DNA of 64,000 nucleotides from Pokkaliibacter plantistimulans (GTDB lineage Bacteria; Pseudomonadota; Gammaproteobacteria; Pseudomonadales; Balneatricaceae), in contig NZ_CP177354.1 in NCBI RefSeq assembly GCF_046844695.1, positions 5,518,001 through 5,582,000 of the forward strand. The letters are read 5' to 3'. The position numbers and the translations under genes were made by a program. The stretch's first letter is position 1; each line of letters begins with the position of its first letter. Below, one piece after another: positions 50,758 through 59,851 of the stretch. Below the pieces are notes generated by a model, which had not been told where the DNA came from, did no database searches, and was given only the letters and a program-made list of their open reading frames with translations.

Positions 50758-51273
50758 TTAAGGATTGACGACAATCGCGCGCAACTGCCAGATCATCGCA
50801 CTGTGAATGCTGGGTACATTCAGCTCGGGGTGGTCGGTCAGCGGGAAGATGACCCACAACGGCCCCTTGTTGCGCACGGTCAGTGCCTGACCGTCTTCTT
50901 CCATGGCTACCAGCGCACCATCCTCGTCCACATGCTGGATGGTCAGGGTGGTCTGGTAGTCATTGAGCGCGCGGGCAATGATTTCCTTGCCCTGACTGTC
51001 AACTGCCTTGAGCAGATCTTTCAGCAACACGCCCTTGTAGTTGTGCACCCCTTCGGTCCAGGGAGTACCGGTATTGATTTCCGACTGTGGCAGCGCGGCC
51101 AGCATGGCGCGGTCGAAGTCGATATCCTTGCCGCTGTTGGCCTTGATGTCACCGCTGACGGTGAGAATCACATCATCCATCGGTGCCGGAAAGTCACTGG
51201 CCCTGGCCATATAACTGAACACCATCAATGCCGCCAGCAGTGTGATGCCAACAGCCAAACCCAGACGCCGCAT
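50758..51273 (-). CDS. Periplasmic oxidoreductase-like protein (molybdopterin-binding fold), copy 1
   Basis: The 171-residue product has a signal peptide (cleavage near YMARAS) and the same core as 48020-48616: ILTVSGDIK, TPWTEGVHNYKGVLLKDLL, ALTVRNKGPLWVIFPLTDHPEL and MIWQLRAIVV. GGAGA precedes the ATG. First gene of the four-gene run reading to 46109. No cofactor-binding Cys is evident, so a sensory rather than catalytic role is plausible. Confidence 0.75.
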   Translation of the reverse strand: MRRLGLAVGITLLAALMVFSYMARASDFPAPMDDVILTVSGDIKANSGKDIDFDRAMLAALPQSEINTGTPWTEGVHNYKGVLLKDLLKAVDSQGKEIIARALNDYQTTLTIQHVDEDGALVAMEEDGQALTVRNKGPLWVIFPLTDHPELNVPSIHSAMIWQLRAIVVNP

Positions 51274-51641
51274 GATCTTCTCCCCCGAGTGGACGGCCCA
51301 AACTTGTACAGCGTGACTATAATGACATTACAGTCAAAATAGACGTCAGCTTTTCACACTATCGTGACGCGATAATGTGACAGGCAAGATGACTGCAAAA
51401 AATGCACAACCTGAGCGATGTGAGTGCCGAAGCCTGTCGGAACTGACTGCGGCCAGGAGGTAAAGTCCGCCTTGAAGCCGTTGCTGCCCCTTCGTGAGGC
51501 ACATCGTGACATGGTCATACAAAAGAGAGGCGGAAACGTAACCCGCATCGGCTTGTTCACCGCCAGTCCGGAGCAATCTCCGGCAGGATTCCAGTATAGC
51601 GAAGCCGCGCAGGGGTACTGCCCGGCCAGATCAGGAAAGGA
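51274..51641. other. Intergenic region, promoter of the EAL operon
   Basis: No supported gene. It should hold the minus-strand promoter for the gene at 51273; the AT-richer part at about 51310-51390 is the likely place. Nothing else is recognisable before the end of the GNAT gene. Confidence 0.5.
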
Positions 51642-52211
51642 TCAAACTGGCGCAGAGAGGGGTGCAGAAGGCAGCATACGGTACATCACGCTGGTAGCTT
51701 CCGGCACACCGTGGATCGACTGGGCATAGCCCGGCACCTGACCGGCCAGCTCATACCCCAGCGAGCGATACAGCCCTTCCGCCGTACTGCCACTGCAGGT
51801 ATCGAGAATCAGCAGGCTGCGCTGCTGACGGCGGGCCAGCCATTCCACCTCTTCCATTAGCCGACGGGCAATACCCAGACGGCGTGCCGCAGGATGCACC
51901 AGCAGCTTGGTGACTTCAGCACGGTGTGAGCCGTTCGGCGGCGTATCGATGCCCAGCTGCACCACCGCCACCAGCCGCTGGCCCTGTCGCGCCACCAGCA
52001 GCAGACGCCCGCCACTGCGCCAGCTCTGGCTTTGCCCGAGCCAGAACCGTTTGGCCTGCTCGATGCTGAACGGCAGCACAAAGCCGACACTGGCACCGTC
52101 CAGTACACAGGCATGGAGAATGTCGGCCAGTTCGTCCAGTCGTGCCAGCCCCTGTTCAGCGGTCAGCTCTTCAATCACAACGGCCTCTGCCGCAGCGGCT
52201 AGTTCCTTCAT
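51642..52211 (-). CDS. GNAT family N-acetyltransferase
   Basis: The 189-residue protein contains the GNAT acetyl-CoA-binding region (VTKLLVHPAARRLGIARRLMEEVEWLA: the V-K-L-V-P beta strand, then R-R-x-G-I-A/G) and the following LLILDTCSGSTAEGLYRSLGYELAG. The substrate is unknown. AGGTG stands 4 nt before the ATG. It lies ~55 nt downstream of the XRE-cupin regulator in the same direction, so they likely share a transcript. Confidence 0.88.
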   Translation of the reverse strand: MKELAAAAEAVVIEELTAEQGLARLDELADILHACVLDGASVGFVLPFSIEQAKRFWLGQSQSWRSGGRLLLVARQGQRLVAVVQLGIDTPPNGSHRAEVTKLLVHPAARRLGIARRLMEEVEWLARRQQRSLLILDTCSGSTAEGLYRSLGYELAGQVPGYAQSIHGVPEATSVMYRMLPSAPLSAPV

Positions 52212-52266
52212 TTTTCACCTCAGATAGCGTGACTGGCTGCCACGATGACAGCCCACGCAGATAAAG

Positions 52267-52896
52267 TCAGGGACGACAGATAACGATGTGATAGCGCACC
52301 GGCTGCGCTGCCGGGCAGACAAAACGGGAGCGGCCATAGAGCCGGAAACGCAGGCAGTCACCGGCCTGCAGGCGGAATAGCTGATCATCCAGACTGTATT
52401 CCAGCACCCCTTCCCGGACCCAGATATGCTGCTCCAGCCCTGCCACGGGCGGTGCGTCATAACGGATATCCGCGCCGGGCTGCAGATAGCCTTCAATCAG
52501 CTCGGCCTTCATGCCACTGGAGGGCGGTGAAATCATCCGTCGCTCGAACCCCAGCGCCGCATCAACCCAGACCTGCTGCTGGTCATGGCGCAGCAACTGC
52601 GGTGGCTCGACCTCCGCCTCAGCAATCAGATGAGACATTGGCAAGCCATAAGCCGTACACAGCCGCCCGAGCTGCACGGTGGTTGGGCTACTCTGGCCGC
52701 GTTCCAGCCGTGCCAGGGTGGCGCGGCTGATACCGGTCTGCTCGGCCAGCACATCCAGCGACCAGCCTCGCTCACTGCGCAGGCTGGCCAGACGCTGGGC
52801 AAGACGAATCTCGACCGCCGACAGGCTGGCGTCATCGGCTACTGACTGCGACGCAGACGGGCTCTCAAAGGAATCAGAAAAGGGGGAATCACTCAT
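52267..52896 (-). CDS. XRE family regulator with C-terminal cupin domain
   Basis: I take the ATG at 52896 (GAG upstream); a GTG at 52905 is possible. The ~209-residue product has a helix-turn-helix (residues ~30-85: LASLRSERGWSLDVLAEQTG, ISRATLARLERGQSSPTT) and a small cupin barrel (ADIRYDAPPVAGLEQHIWVREG ... LQAGDCLRFR). These regulators bind a small ligand in the cupin. A perfect 12-bp inverted repeat immediately upstream is the probable autoregulatory operator. Confidence 0.9.
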   Translation of the reverse strand: MSDSPFSDSFESPSASQSVADDASLSAVEIRLAQRLASLRSERGWSLDVLAEQTGISRATLARLERGQSSPTTVQLGRLCTAYGLPMSHLIAEAEVEPPQLLRHDQQQVWVDAALGFERRMISPPSSGMKAELIEGYLQPGADIRYDAPPVAGLEQHIWVREGVLEYSLDDQLFRLQAGDCLRFRLYGRSRFVCPAAQPVRYHIVICRP

Positions 52897-52913
52897 GCTC
52901 AGCACTCGTTAAA

Positions 52914-52946
52914 TCTTATTTTTGAGAAAATATATCAAAAATAAGA
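52914..52946. promoter_or_regulatory. Perfect 12-bp inverted repeat, XRE operator candidate
   Basis: Arms TCTTATTTTTGA and TCAAAAATAAGA are exact reverse complements with a 9-nt spacer. The site starts 18 bp upstream of the regulator's ATG, where it would cover the promoter. Confidence 0.65.
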
Positions 52947-53080
52947 AATAGAGAAGCCCGATGTATCACTCAAATAGCTGCGGCCCCTCTACTGGCCGCC
53001 ACTGAACGCGCCCATACTCCTGACCAGATGCTGCAGCAGACGCTGGGCGCCGGGTGGCAGCTATCGGCCAAGGCGGGTAA

Positions 53081-53386
53081 TCACTGGGCTTCCGCCTCCT
53101 GCAACACCTTCGATGCCACCGGCTGGGCCAGAAACGGCAGGACGGAAATCAGGATGATGGGCGTGCTTTGGCCACCCGGTTTTTCTGTCAGCCAGCCAGC
53201 GGCTTTATTCACCACATTGGGATTCAGAAATAGCGCCAGAATAAAGGAATAGAAAAGGGGTAATAACAGCACACTGCCAATTCCCAATGGGATTCTCAGT
53301 ACGCCAATTAATTCGGCAATCACGGACAATACAACAACGGTCAGATGTAATCGCCATTCAGGAAAGTGTGACCTGATATTGTTCAT
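53081..53386 (-). CDS. Short membrane protein, DUF3100-like N-terminal part
   Basis: The ATG at 53386 has a perfect GAGGAG 6 nt upstream. The 101-residue product (HLTVVVLSVIAELIGVLRIPLGIGSVLLLPLFYSFILALFL) looks like the start of DUF3100 membrane proteins, which are about four times longer. It ends after a second hydrophobic stretch with a charged tail. It is probably a truncated copy. I found no continuation downstream in any frame. Confidence 0.5.
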   Translation of the reverse strand: MNNIRSHFPEWRLHLTVVVLSVIAELIGVLRIPLGIGSVLLLPLFYSFILALFLNPNVVNKAAGWLTEKPGGQSTPIILISVLPFLAQPVASKVLQEAEAQ

Positions 53387-53415
53387 CAGATTCTCCTCAC
53401 TGCTCACCCCATCAG

Positions 53416-53467
53416 CAGGCAGTTGAAAATCTATCCGTGTTGCCGAATACCGCATCAAAAACAGAAG
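53416..53467. mobile_element. Truncated MITE-like fragment
   Basis: About 50 bp match one end of the element at 63652-63864 (CAGGxxGTTGAAAATCTAT then GTTGCCGAATACCGC). The other end is absent. It lies just upstream of the truncated DUF3100-like gene. Confidence 0.6.
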
Positions 53468-53923
53468 CATAGATGCCTCTGTCAGTATTAATTCATGTCT
53501 TTGTTCAAAAAAAGCAACGAATAAAAAACCATGAAACACTTCAAAAACAGATAGTTAAATGAATAGCCCAGCCTCATCCCAACTGCTTGTGCACCCTGAA
53601 AGCGCAATTACTGTCCCGCTTATTAGTCAGGCACCATACTGGGTATTTCTGATTTTCTGCCGCTGAATCGTTTCGCCTTTTCGCATCCAGTACCAAAGTA
53701 GCAGAAAAAACAGCGTGAATTGCGACCATAGAGCGGTGTACCGCCAAACTGAGCAAACAGATCATTGGCAATCAGCCAGCCACAGAAAATTTTTCCAGAT
53801 AAGCCCGTTTTCACCGAATCAGCTTGCACATCATCATCAATCACACCGGCATAACGCAGAGTATTACCACCGACCTCCCCTTATTCTGTTTGCAGATTTC
53901 ACCAGCAGAATTGAGGCACAAAA
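53468..53923. other. Intergenic region with a possible gene remnant
   Basis: No gene I would defend. A 73-codon minus-strand frame at 53623-53844 has protein-like composition (SGKIFCGWLIANDLFAQFGG) but no ribosome-binding site and no family match. It may be a decayed gene. The promoter of the racemase gene should lie in the last ~80 bp. Confidence 0.4.
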
Positions 53924-54640
53924 ATGCAGAAAACCATTGGCCTGATTGGCGGTATGAGTTGGGAAAGTACGGCGGTCTATTACAAGGAAATTAATGAGCT
54001 GATTCGGCAACGCTACGGCCTGCTGCGCTCTGCCGATGTGCTGATGCACTCGGTGAACTTTGAAACCGTGATCGAGTTTCAGAAATCCGGCCGCTGGGAC
54101 AAGGCCGCCGACTATCTGGCCGGTATCGGCCGCGGGCTGGCAGGTGCCGGGGCAGACTGCATCCTGATCTGCACCAACACCATGCATCTGGTGGCCGGAC
54201 AGGTGGCCGCTGCCGTCGACGTGCCGCTGATTCATATCGTCGATGTCACGGCGGAGGCACTGCTCAAGGCGGGTATACGCCGTCCGCTTCTGCTGGCCAC
54301 CCGTTACACCATGGAGCAGGACTTCTATCTGGGCCGCATGCGCGAGCGCTATGGCCTCAACCCGATGGTACCGGACGCAGCCGACCGCGAAGTCGTGCAT
54401 GAGGTGATCTTCGATGAACTCTGTGGCGGCATCGTCCGCGAGTCCTCCCGTCAGGCCTATCTCGACATCATCGAACGTGGCCGCCAGCAGGGTGCCGACG
54501 CCGTCATCCTTGGCTGTACCGAAATAGGCTTGCTGATTGAACCGCAGCACACCCACCTGCCGCAGTTCGACTCCACCAAACTGCATGCGCAGGCGGCGGT
54601 GGACTTTGCCTGCGGTACAGCACTGGCACTGACTGCCTGA
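53924..54640 (+). CDS. Aspartate/glutamate racemase family protein
   Basis: The 238-residue protein has the two catalytic Cys of the family: Cys83 (ILICTNTMHLV) and Cys198 (VILGCTEIGLL), and the N-terminal IGLIGGMSWEST phosphate or substrate loop. Such enzymes interconvert L- and D-Asp or Glu without cofactor. Its relation to the NRPS pathway, which uses aspartate, is only suggestive because that pathway has its own E domain. GAGG stands before the ATG. Convergent with the Lrp-type gene. Confidence 0.9.
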   Translation: MQKTIGLIGGMSWESTAVYYKEINELIRQRYGLLRSADVLMHSVNFETVIEFQKSGRWDKAADYLAGIGRGLAGAGADCILICTNTMHLVAGQVAAAVDVPLIHIVDVTAEALLKAGIRRPLLLATRYTMEQDFYLGRMRERYGLNPMVPDAADREVVHEVIFDELCGGIVRESSRQAYLDIIERGRQQGADAVILGCTEIGLLIEPQHTHLPQFDSTKLHAQAAVDFACGTALALTA

Positions 54641-54744
54641 CCACGACGTGCCATGGGTGGCACATCCGCTGGCCCGGAGCATCGTTCCGGTCCGTATCTG
54701 GCAACCGGCGACCGGATGCCGCCGGGCAGAGGCTCAGTGCCGCT

Positions 54745-55239
54745 TCAGATATAACTGACCGGCACTGCGGTGGTGAACTTCAGCTCTTCCATGCTGATAA
54801 AGGAGGTCACGTCGGTGAAGTCCAGCTTAGAGATCAGCCGTTTGTAGACCCGGTCATAGGCATCGATATCAGGCACAACCAGCCGCAGCAGATAGTCGAT
54901 ATTACCGGTCAGACGGTAAGCCTCGACGATTTCCGGGATGGCGGCGATGGTGTCCTGAAATGCCTCAAACCATTCCATCGAGTGGCGCGATGTCTTCACC
55001 CCGACAAACACCGTCATCGGCAGGTTGGCCTTCTTGCGGTCAACCAGCGCCACCCGCTTCAGAATCAGCCCGTTTTCTTCCAGTGCCTTGATCCGCCGCC
55101 AGCAGGCTGAAACGGACAGGTCAACCTTTTCAGCCAGCTCTGCCACCGGCATCGAGGCATCCTGCTGCAGGTATTCGAGAATACGTTTGTCACGTTTATC
55201 CAGCACAATGGCCATTCCTGTCGCCTGAGTGGCCATCAT
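54745..55239 (-). CDS. Lrp/AsnC family transcriptional regulator
   Basis: The reading frame stays open far upstream, but the family's N-terminus (LDKRDKRILEYLQQDASMPVAELAEKVDLS) fixes the start at the ATG at 55239, 55236 or 55215; I give 55239, about 164 residues. A winged helix-turn-helix (residues ~15-60; SVSACWRRIKALEENGLI) precedes the Lrp effector domain (VGVKTSRHSMEWFEAF ... IPEIVEAYRLTGNIDYLLRLVVPDI). These regulators respond to amino acids. It converges on the racemase gene, an amino-acid enzyme. Confidence 0.88.
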   Translation of the reverse strand: MMATQATGMAIVLDKRDKRILEYLQQDASMPVAELAEKVDLSVSACWRRIKALEENGLILKRVALVDRKKANLPMTVFVGVKTSRHSMEWFEAFQDTIAAIPEIVEAYRLTGNIDYLLRLVVPDIDAYDRVYKRLISKLDFTDVTSFISMEELKFTTAVPVSYI

Positions 55240-55491
55240 TCTACTGCATGTCAGCGTGGCAAAACCCCTCGCTTGACGACGGTGTTGTGCCCGATGCCGA
55301 AGGCCGACAGATCGCCGCAGTACTCTGGTCAGCTCTGCGATAACGCTCTGATCCCCTGCGGCAACGCGCGGACCTGGCCTGTGGCTACTCGCCAGTAAAA
55401 GACACACAGCGTTCGGCCAGTGTCCAAATATTTCAGCTCTTCTATACTTGGCCGAAACGATAAAGCACCATCCTCCTGCCGGGACTACAAC

Positions 55492-57141
55492 ATGGCTCTC
55501 AACCAGCTCTCTCTGAAAGCACGACTGCTCATCGCCGTCGCTATCCCCTGCCTTGCCCTGATCTTTGTCGGTCTGAGCAGCCTGGGCAGCATGTCCTCCA
55601 TGCAGGACAAGGCCAATGCACTCTACATCAACACTGCTGCACCGCTGCGGGCCATGGCCGAAGTCAACTCGCGCATTCCGCGTATGCGCGTCGGTATCGA
55701 CATGACGCTGCTGCAACAGGTGGAAGGCCTGAAGGACGAGAAAGGCATCAAGACCCGGGTCAAGGAAGCCCGTCAGGAAGACATCCCAGAAATGCGTCAG
55801 GCCATGCAGGCCGCCGTGACCGCTCAGGTGGACCCCAAACTCAGGGCGCAGGCACAGCAGCTGCTGGAGCTGTTCGAGAAAGTGGTGCGTGACGAGCTGA
55901 ACCCGATGCTGGATGCCTTCGAGCGTGATGACATGAGCGCCGCCCAGCAGATCTACCGTGACAAGTACGCCAAAACCTACGGCGAGATGCGCAAGGCCAC
56001 CAACGTGCTGCTGGATGCACTGCTGCAACAGGCCGAACATCAGAATCAGCTGAGCCTCGACAGCTACGACTCAGGCCGCAGCAAGCAGATCGCCATCATC
56101 GCCGTGGCCCTGCTGATCAGCGTGATCACCGCCCTGCTGATCATCAGCAACCTGCGTCGTCGGGTCAGCCTGCTGCAGGACGTGGTGGGCAATGCCGCCG
56201 ATACCCTGGCACTCAATACCCGCATCCAGCTGGATGGCAACGATGAGCTGACCGCCATTTCCCGCAGCTTCAACCGCTTTATTGAAAAGATTCACAACGC
56301 CATGGACCGGCTGGCCGCCGACTCCCGCACCCTGGCCGGGATGGCCGGCGAAGTGGCCGAGCGTGCCCATCTGACCCAGCGTAACTGTACTTCCCAGCGC
56401 GACCGCACCGTTCAGGTGGCCACTGCCATCCACGAGCTGGGCTCTACCGTCAGTGAAATTGCCCACAACGCCGAACAGGCTGCCACCGTTGCCCGTGAAG
56501 CCACCCATCATTCAGCCGATGGTCGTGAAGTGGTAGGGCAGGCCAGCCGCCAGATTGGCGAGCTGACCCGCGAGCTGGAACAGGCTACGCAGGTGGTGGA
56601 AGCGCTGGCCGGACAGATCAATGCCATCAGCTCGACGCTGGATACCATCCGCAGCATTTCCGATCAGACCAACCTGCTGGCACTCAACGCCGCCATCGAA
56701 GCGGCCCGCGCCGGTGAACAGGGCCGTGGTTTTGCCGTGGTCGCTGATGAGGTACGCACGCTGGCCAGCCGTTCAGGTGCCTCTACCGAAGAGATCCAGC
56801 AGGTTATCGACCGCCTGCAAGCCGAAGCCCGGCGCGCCGTGGATGCTATGTCCAAGGGGCGGAATCAGAGTGGTCTGGTGGTGGAATATGCCAACAGGGC
56901 CAACAACTCGCTGGAACAGATCAACGGCCATATCAGCCAGATCAGTGACCAGAACATTCAGGTCGCGACCGCTACCGAAGAACAGTCCAGCGTCGTCGAA
57001 GAGATCAGCCGCAACGTCGAACAGATCAACCAGTTCACGGTGGAAACGGCCGAGATTGCCGAGCAGCTCAATCAGGCCAGTGCCAACCTGCAGGGCCTGT
57101 CTTCTGAGCTGGATAAGCTGGTGGGGACATTCAAGCTGTAA
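55492..57141 (+). CDS. Methyl-accepting chemotaxis protein
   Basis: Using the ATG at 55492 the product has 549 residues. A membrane helix (residues ~10-32), a helical-bundle periplasmic domain (~35-195), a second helix (~200-222), HAMP and a long signalling domain follow. The tip is DQTNLLALNAAIEAARAGEQGRGFAVVADEVR, the hallmark of chemoreceptors that bind CheA/CheW. No C-terminal CheR-binding pentapeptide. A GTG at 55420 would add 24 residues but puts the helix too far in. Confidence 0.93.
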   Translation: MALNQLSLKARLLIAVAIPCLALIFVGLSSLGSMSSMQDKANALYINTAAPLRAMAEVNSRIPRMRVGIDMTLLQQVEGLKDEKGIKTRVKEARQEDIPEMRQAMQAAVTAQVDPKLRAQAQQLLELFEKVVRDELNPMLDAFERDDMSAAQQIYRDKYAKTYGEMRKATNVLLDALLQQAEHQNQLSLDSYDSGRSKQIAIIAVALLISVITALLIISNLRRRVSLLQDVVGNAADTLALNTRIQLDGNDELTAISRSFNRFIEKIHNAMDRLAADSRTLAGMAGEVAERAHLTQRNCTSQRDRTVQVATAIHELGSTVSEIAHNAEQAATVAREATHHSADGREVVGQASRQIGELTRELEQATQVVEALAGQINAISSTLDTIRSISDQTNLLALNAAIEAARAGEQGRGFAVVADEVRTLASRSGASTEEIQQVIDRLQAEARRAVDAMSKGRNQSGLVVEYANRANNSLEQINGHISQISDQNIQVATATEEQSSVVEEISRNVEQINQFTVETAEIAEQLNQASANLQGLSSELDKLVGTFKL

Positions 57142-57154
57142 GAAAGTGACCGTC

Positions 57155-57675
57155 GGTGCGATTCACTACGTTCATCACACCCTACCGGGATACGTGGCAG
57201 GCGTTGCTACCGGCGTATAGGCAGGGACTGTGAGGGACGAACCGCACCGTGTTCACGTGTGGGAGCATCCATGCTGTAAAAGCGTAACAGCCGGTGCGAT
57301 TCACTGCGTTCATCAGACCCTACCGGGATACGTGGCAGGCGCGGCTACCGGTGCATCGGTAGGGACGGTGAGGGACGAACCGCACCGTGCTCACGGATGG
57401 GGACATTAGCGCAGCAAGAGGTGACAGCCGGTGCGATTCACTGCGTTCATCACACCCTACCGGGATACGTGGCAGGCGCGGCTACCGGTGCATCGGTAGG
57501 GACGGTGAGGGACGAACCGCACCGTGCTCACGGATGGGGACATTAGCGCTGCAAGAGGTGACAGCCGGTGCGATTCACTGCGTTCATCACACCCTACCGG
57601 GATACGTGGCAGGCGTTGCTACCGGCGTATAGGCAGGGACTGTGAGGGACAAACCGCACCGTGTGATTGGCAAGG
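57155..57675. repeat. Tandem array of four ~137-bp hairpin repeats
   Basis: Units begin at 57155, 57293, 57430 and 57567 (period 138, 137, 137; last one shortened). Each runs from GGTGCGATTCACT to GAACCGCACCGTG, so its ends pair (CGGTGCG/CGCACCG). Units 2 and 3 also have an inner CCCTACCG/CGGTAGGG stem. Units 1 and 4 share one inner variant and units 2 and 3 the other. It lies between the convergent chemoreceptor and trpA genes and encodes no protein. Confidence 0.9.
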
Positions 57676-57731
57676 ACATTCACGCGGCTTCTCGATCTAA
57701 GCAAACTTCTCGATCTAAGCAATAGCGACGA

Positions 57732-57762
57732 CTGACGTCGGCCAAATGGCTGACGTCAGCTG
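57732..57762. terminator. Strong hairpin downstream of trpA
   Basis: A 13-bp stem CTGACGTCGGCCA/TGGCTGACGTCAG with one mismatch and a 2-4-nt loop lies directly after the trpA stop on the minus strand. It has no T-run, so it may protect mRNA ends or terminate with help. Confidence 0.45.
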
Positions 57763-57770
57763 CGCGGTTG

Positions 57771-58565
57771 TCAGATAATTCCCAGACTGGCCAGCAGCGC
57801 CAGCCCGGCTTCCTGCCCACCGGCGTTATAGGCCTCCAGCAAGGCCGAGCCAACAATGGCGATATCCGCCTGCCCGACCAGTGCTTCCACTTGCACCCGG
57901 CGACGAATGCCGAAACCTACCGCCAGTGGCGCATCGGTATGCTGGCGAATGGTAGAGAGGTAATCGGCCAGTGCCTGCTGTGCTCCGTCCTTTTGCCCGG
58001 TCACTCCGGAGCGGCTGACGCAATAGAGCATGCCCGTGGCCTGACGGGCGATACTGGCCAGTCGCTCAGCGGGTGTTGCCGGCGTGACCAGCCAGATGGG
58101 CTCCACGCCATGGTCAGTGCAATCCCGCCGGAACTGACCCGCCCGCTCCATCGGCAGATCGGGAATGATCAGACCAGCAATGCCCTGAGCTGCCGCATCC
58201 TGTACCAGCCGGGTCAGACCATAGCGGTAGAAGGGATTGAGATAGCCCATCAGCAGGATGCGTGACTGAGGAAAATCGCGCTGCAGCTGGCCCAGTTGCT
58301 GTAAACACAGCTGCATCTGTGGCTGGTTCTCCACGGCCCGATGGCAGGCCGCAACGATGGTAGGCCCATCGGCGACCGGATCAGAGAAGGGAAACTGCAC
58401 TTCCAGCAGCTCAATACCCTGCTCCAGCAGACGACGCATCCATGCCAGACTGGCTTCCACCGTCGGGTAACCGTAAATCACATGGGTCATGGCCAGCAGA
58501 GGCAGACGCTCGGACGTCTGCAGTGCCTGTGACCGTGCCCGGATAAATTCGCTGAGTGTCGGCAT
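57771..58565 (-). CDS. trpA: Tryptophan synthase alpha subunit
   Basis: The 264-residue protein has the conserved LLEVQFPFSDPVADGPTI block with the catalytic Glu and Asp, GYLNPFYRYG, GLIIPDLP and GFGIRRRVQV. It cleaves indole-3-glycerol phosphate to indole and glyceraldehyde-3-phosphate in the TrpA-TrpB complex. The ATG overlaps the trpB stop (TGATG), with GGGGAGG upstream, so expression is coupled. Usual length. LEVQFPFSD instead of the common ELGVPFSD marks a divergent subgroup. Confidence 0.95.
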   Translation of the reverse strand: MPTLSEFIRARSQALQTSERLPLLAMTHVIYGYPTVEASLAWMRRLLEQGIELLEVQFPFSDPVADGPTIVAACHRAVENQPQMQLCLQQLGQLQRDFPQSRILLMGYLNPFYRYGLTRLVQDAAAQGIAGLIIPDLPMERAGQFRRDCTDHGVEPIWLVTPATPAERLASIARQATGMLYCVSRSGVTGQKDGAQQALADYLSTIRQHTDAPLAVGFGIRRRVQVEALVGQADIAIVGSALLEAYNAGGQEAGLALLASLGII

Positions 58566-59839
58566 CACACTGCCCTCCCCTGCCCGGCATCACTGGCCAG
58601 TTGCAGATTGTCCGGATATTCGCGCAGGTAACTGCGCAGGAACTGCGGAAATTCGGCATCCTGCACCGCCCGGGCAACGTTGAAGATGTCCTTGTCACCG
58701 CGCCCGGACAGGTTGATAACGATACGCTGCTGCGGCGACAGCGTGCCTGCCTCGCGGAAAGCGGCAGCCAGCGCATGGGACGATTCCAGTGCCGGAATGA
58801 TGCCTTCCTTCCTCAGCAGCAAGGTGCAGGCGTCCACCACGTCCTGATCGCTGGCATAGGTCATGCGCAGCTGCCCCTGCTCCGCCAGATGCGCAATGAT
58901 CGGTGAAACCCCGACATAGTCCAGACCGGCGGCGATGGAGTGCGTCTCCTGCAGCTGGCCCTGATTATCCTGCAGGAAGATGCTGGCAAAGCCTTGGGCG
59001 ATCCCCGGCTGGCCCAGATCATGAGACAGGCGAATGGAGTGCTCACCGAGCGCCATGCCTTTGCCACCCGCTTCAACACCGACCTTTTCCACCTGTGCTT
59101 CATCCATAAAGGGCAGGAACAGTCCGCAGGCATTGGAGCCACCACCGACGCAGGCATACAGCCGGTCCGGCAGGGCACCAAACTGGGCCTGACTCTGCTG
59201 CCTGACTTCGCGGCCGATCACCGACTGGAAGAACGACACCATCTCCGGGAACGGCGCGCAGCCACAGGAGGTACCGATCAGATAGTGACTGTCAGCGTAG
59301 CTGCCGGACCAGTCACGCAGCGCTTCATCCAGCGCATCGCGCAGCGTCTGCGAACCGGTGGTTACCGGAATCACCGTAGCGCCCAGCTGACGCATCCAGA
59401 ACACGTTGGGATATTGCCGGGCCACGTCTTTGGCGCCCATGTAGATAGTGCACTCCAGCCCCAGCCGTGCCGCCACCAGTGCCGTGGCAATGCCATGCTG
59501 ACCGGCGCCGGTTTCGGCAATCACCCGCTTTTTGCCCATGCGCTTGACCAGCAGCCCCTGACCGATGACGTTGTTCATCTTGTGAGCGCCACTGTGATTG
59601 AGGTCTTCGCGCTTGAGGTAAATCTGCGCGCCACCAAAGTGCTCAGTGAGGTTGGCGCAGAAGGTCAGCGGGGTCGGCCGGCCAGAGTATTGCTGCCACT
59701 GCTGCTCCAGCGCCTGAATAAAGGCCGGGTCGTTGCGGGCCTCGTCAAAGGCCTGCTGCACCTGCTGCTGGCTGGTATACAGGATTTCCGGGATATAGCT
59801 GCCGCCATATTGACCGTAGTAGCCGTTGTCACTCATCAT
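58565..59839 (-). CDS. trpB: Tryptophan synthase beta subunit
   Basis: The 424-residue PLP enzyme has the Lys-containing SGAHKMNNVIGQ motif (most TrpBs read HKINNxLGQ), the AETGAGQHGIATA loop and the phosphate cup CVGGGSNACGLF. It condenses indole with serine to tryptophan. It lies with trpA only and has no other trp genes nearby. The divergent neighbour is a TetR regulator instead of the LysR-type TrpI of pseudomonads, with a palindromic operator between. Slightly longer than most TrpBs because of the C-terminal tail (DNLQLASDAGQGRAV). Confidence 0.95.
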   Translation of the reverse strand: MMSDNGYYGQYGGSYIPEILYTSQQQVQQAFDEARNDPAFIQALEQQWQQYSGRPTPLTFCANLTEHFGGAQIYLKREDLNHSGAHKMNNVIGQGLLVKRMGKKRVIAETGAGQHGIATALVAARLGLECTIYMGAKDVARQYPNVFWMRQLGATVIPVTTGSQTLRDALDEALRDWSGSYADSHYLIGTSCGCAPFPEMVSFFQSVIGREVRQQSQAQFGALPDRLYACVGGGSNACGLFLPFMDEAQVEKVGVEAGGKGMALGEHSIRLSHDLGQPGIAQGFASIFLQDNQGQLQETHSIAAGLDYVGVSPIIAHLAEQGQLRMTYASDQDVVDACTLLLRKEGIIPALESSHALAAAFREAGTLSPQQRIVINLSGRGDKDIFNVARAVQDAEFPQFLRSYLREYPDNLQLASDAGQGRAV

Positions 59840-59851
59840 GACCTGATCCCC

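Noticed and set aside
54745..56040. 431-codon version of the Lrp-type gene
   Set aside because: The extra N-terminal part overlaps the chemoreceptor gene on the other strand and has no Lrp similarity; the family start is near 55239.
57387..57632. Plus-strand frame of 81 codons in the tandem repeats
   Set aside because: Consists only of repeat units; the 137-bp period is not a multiple of three, so each unit would be read in another frame.
57155..57675. CRISPR array
   Set aside because: Units are ~137 bp without short repeats and unique spacers, and no cas genes are present.
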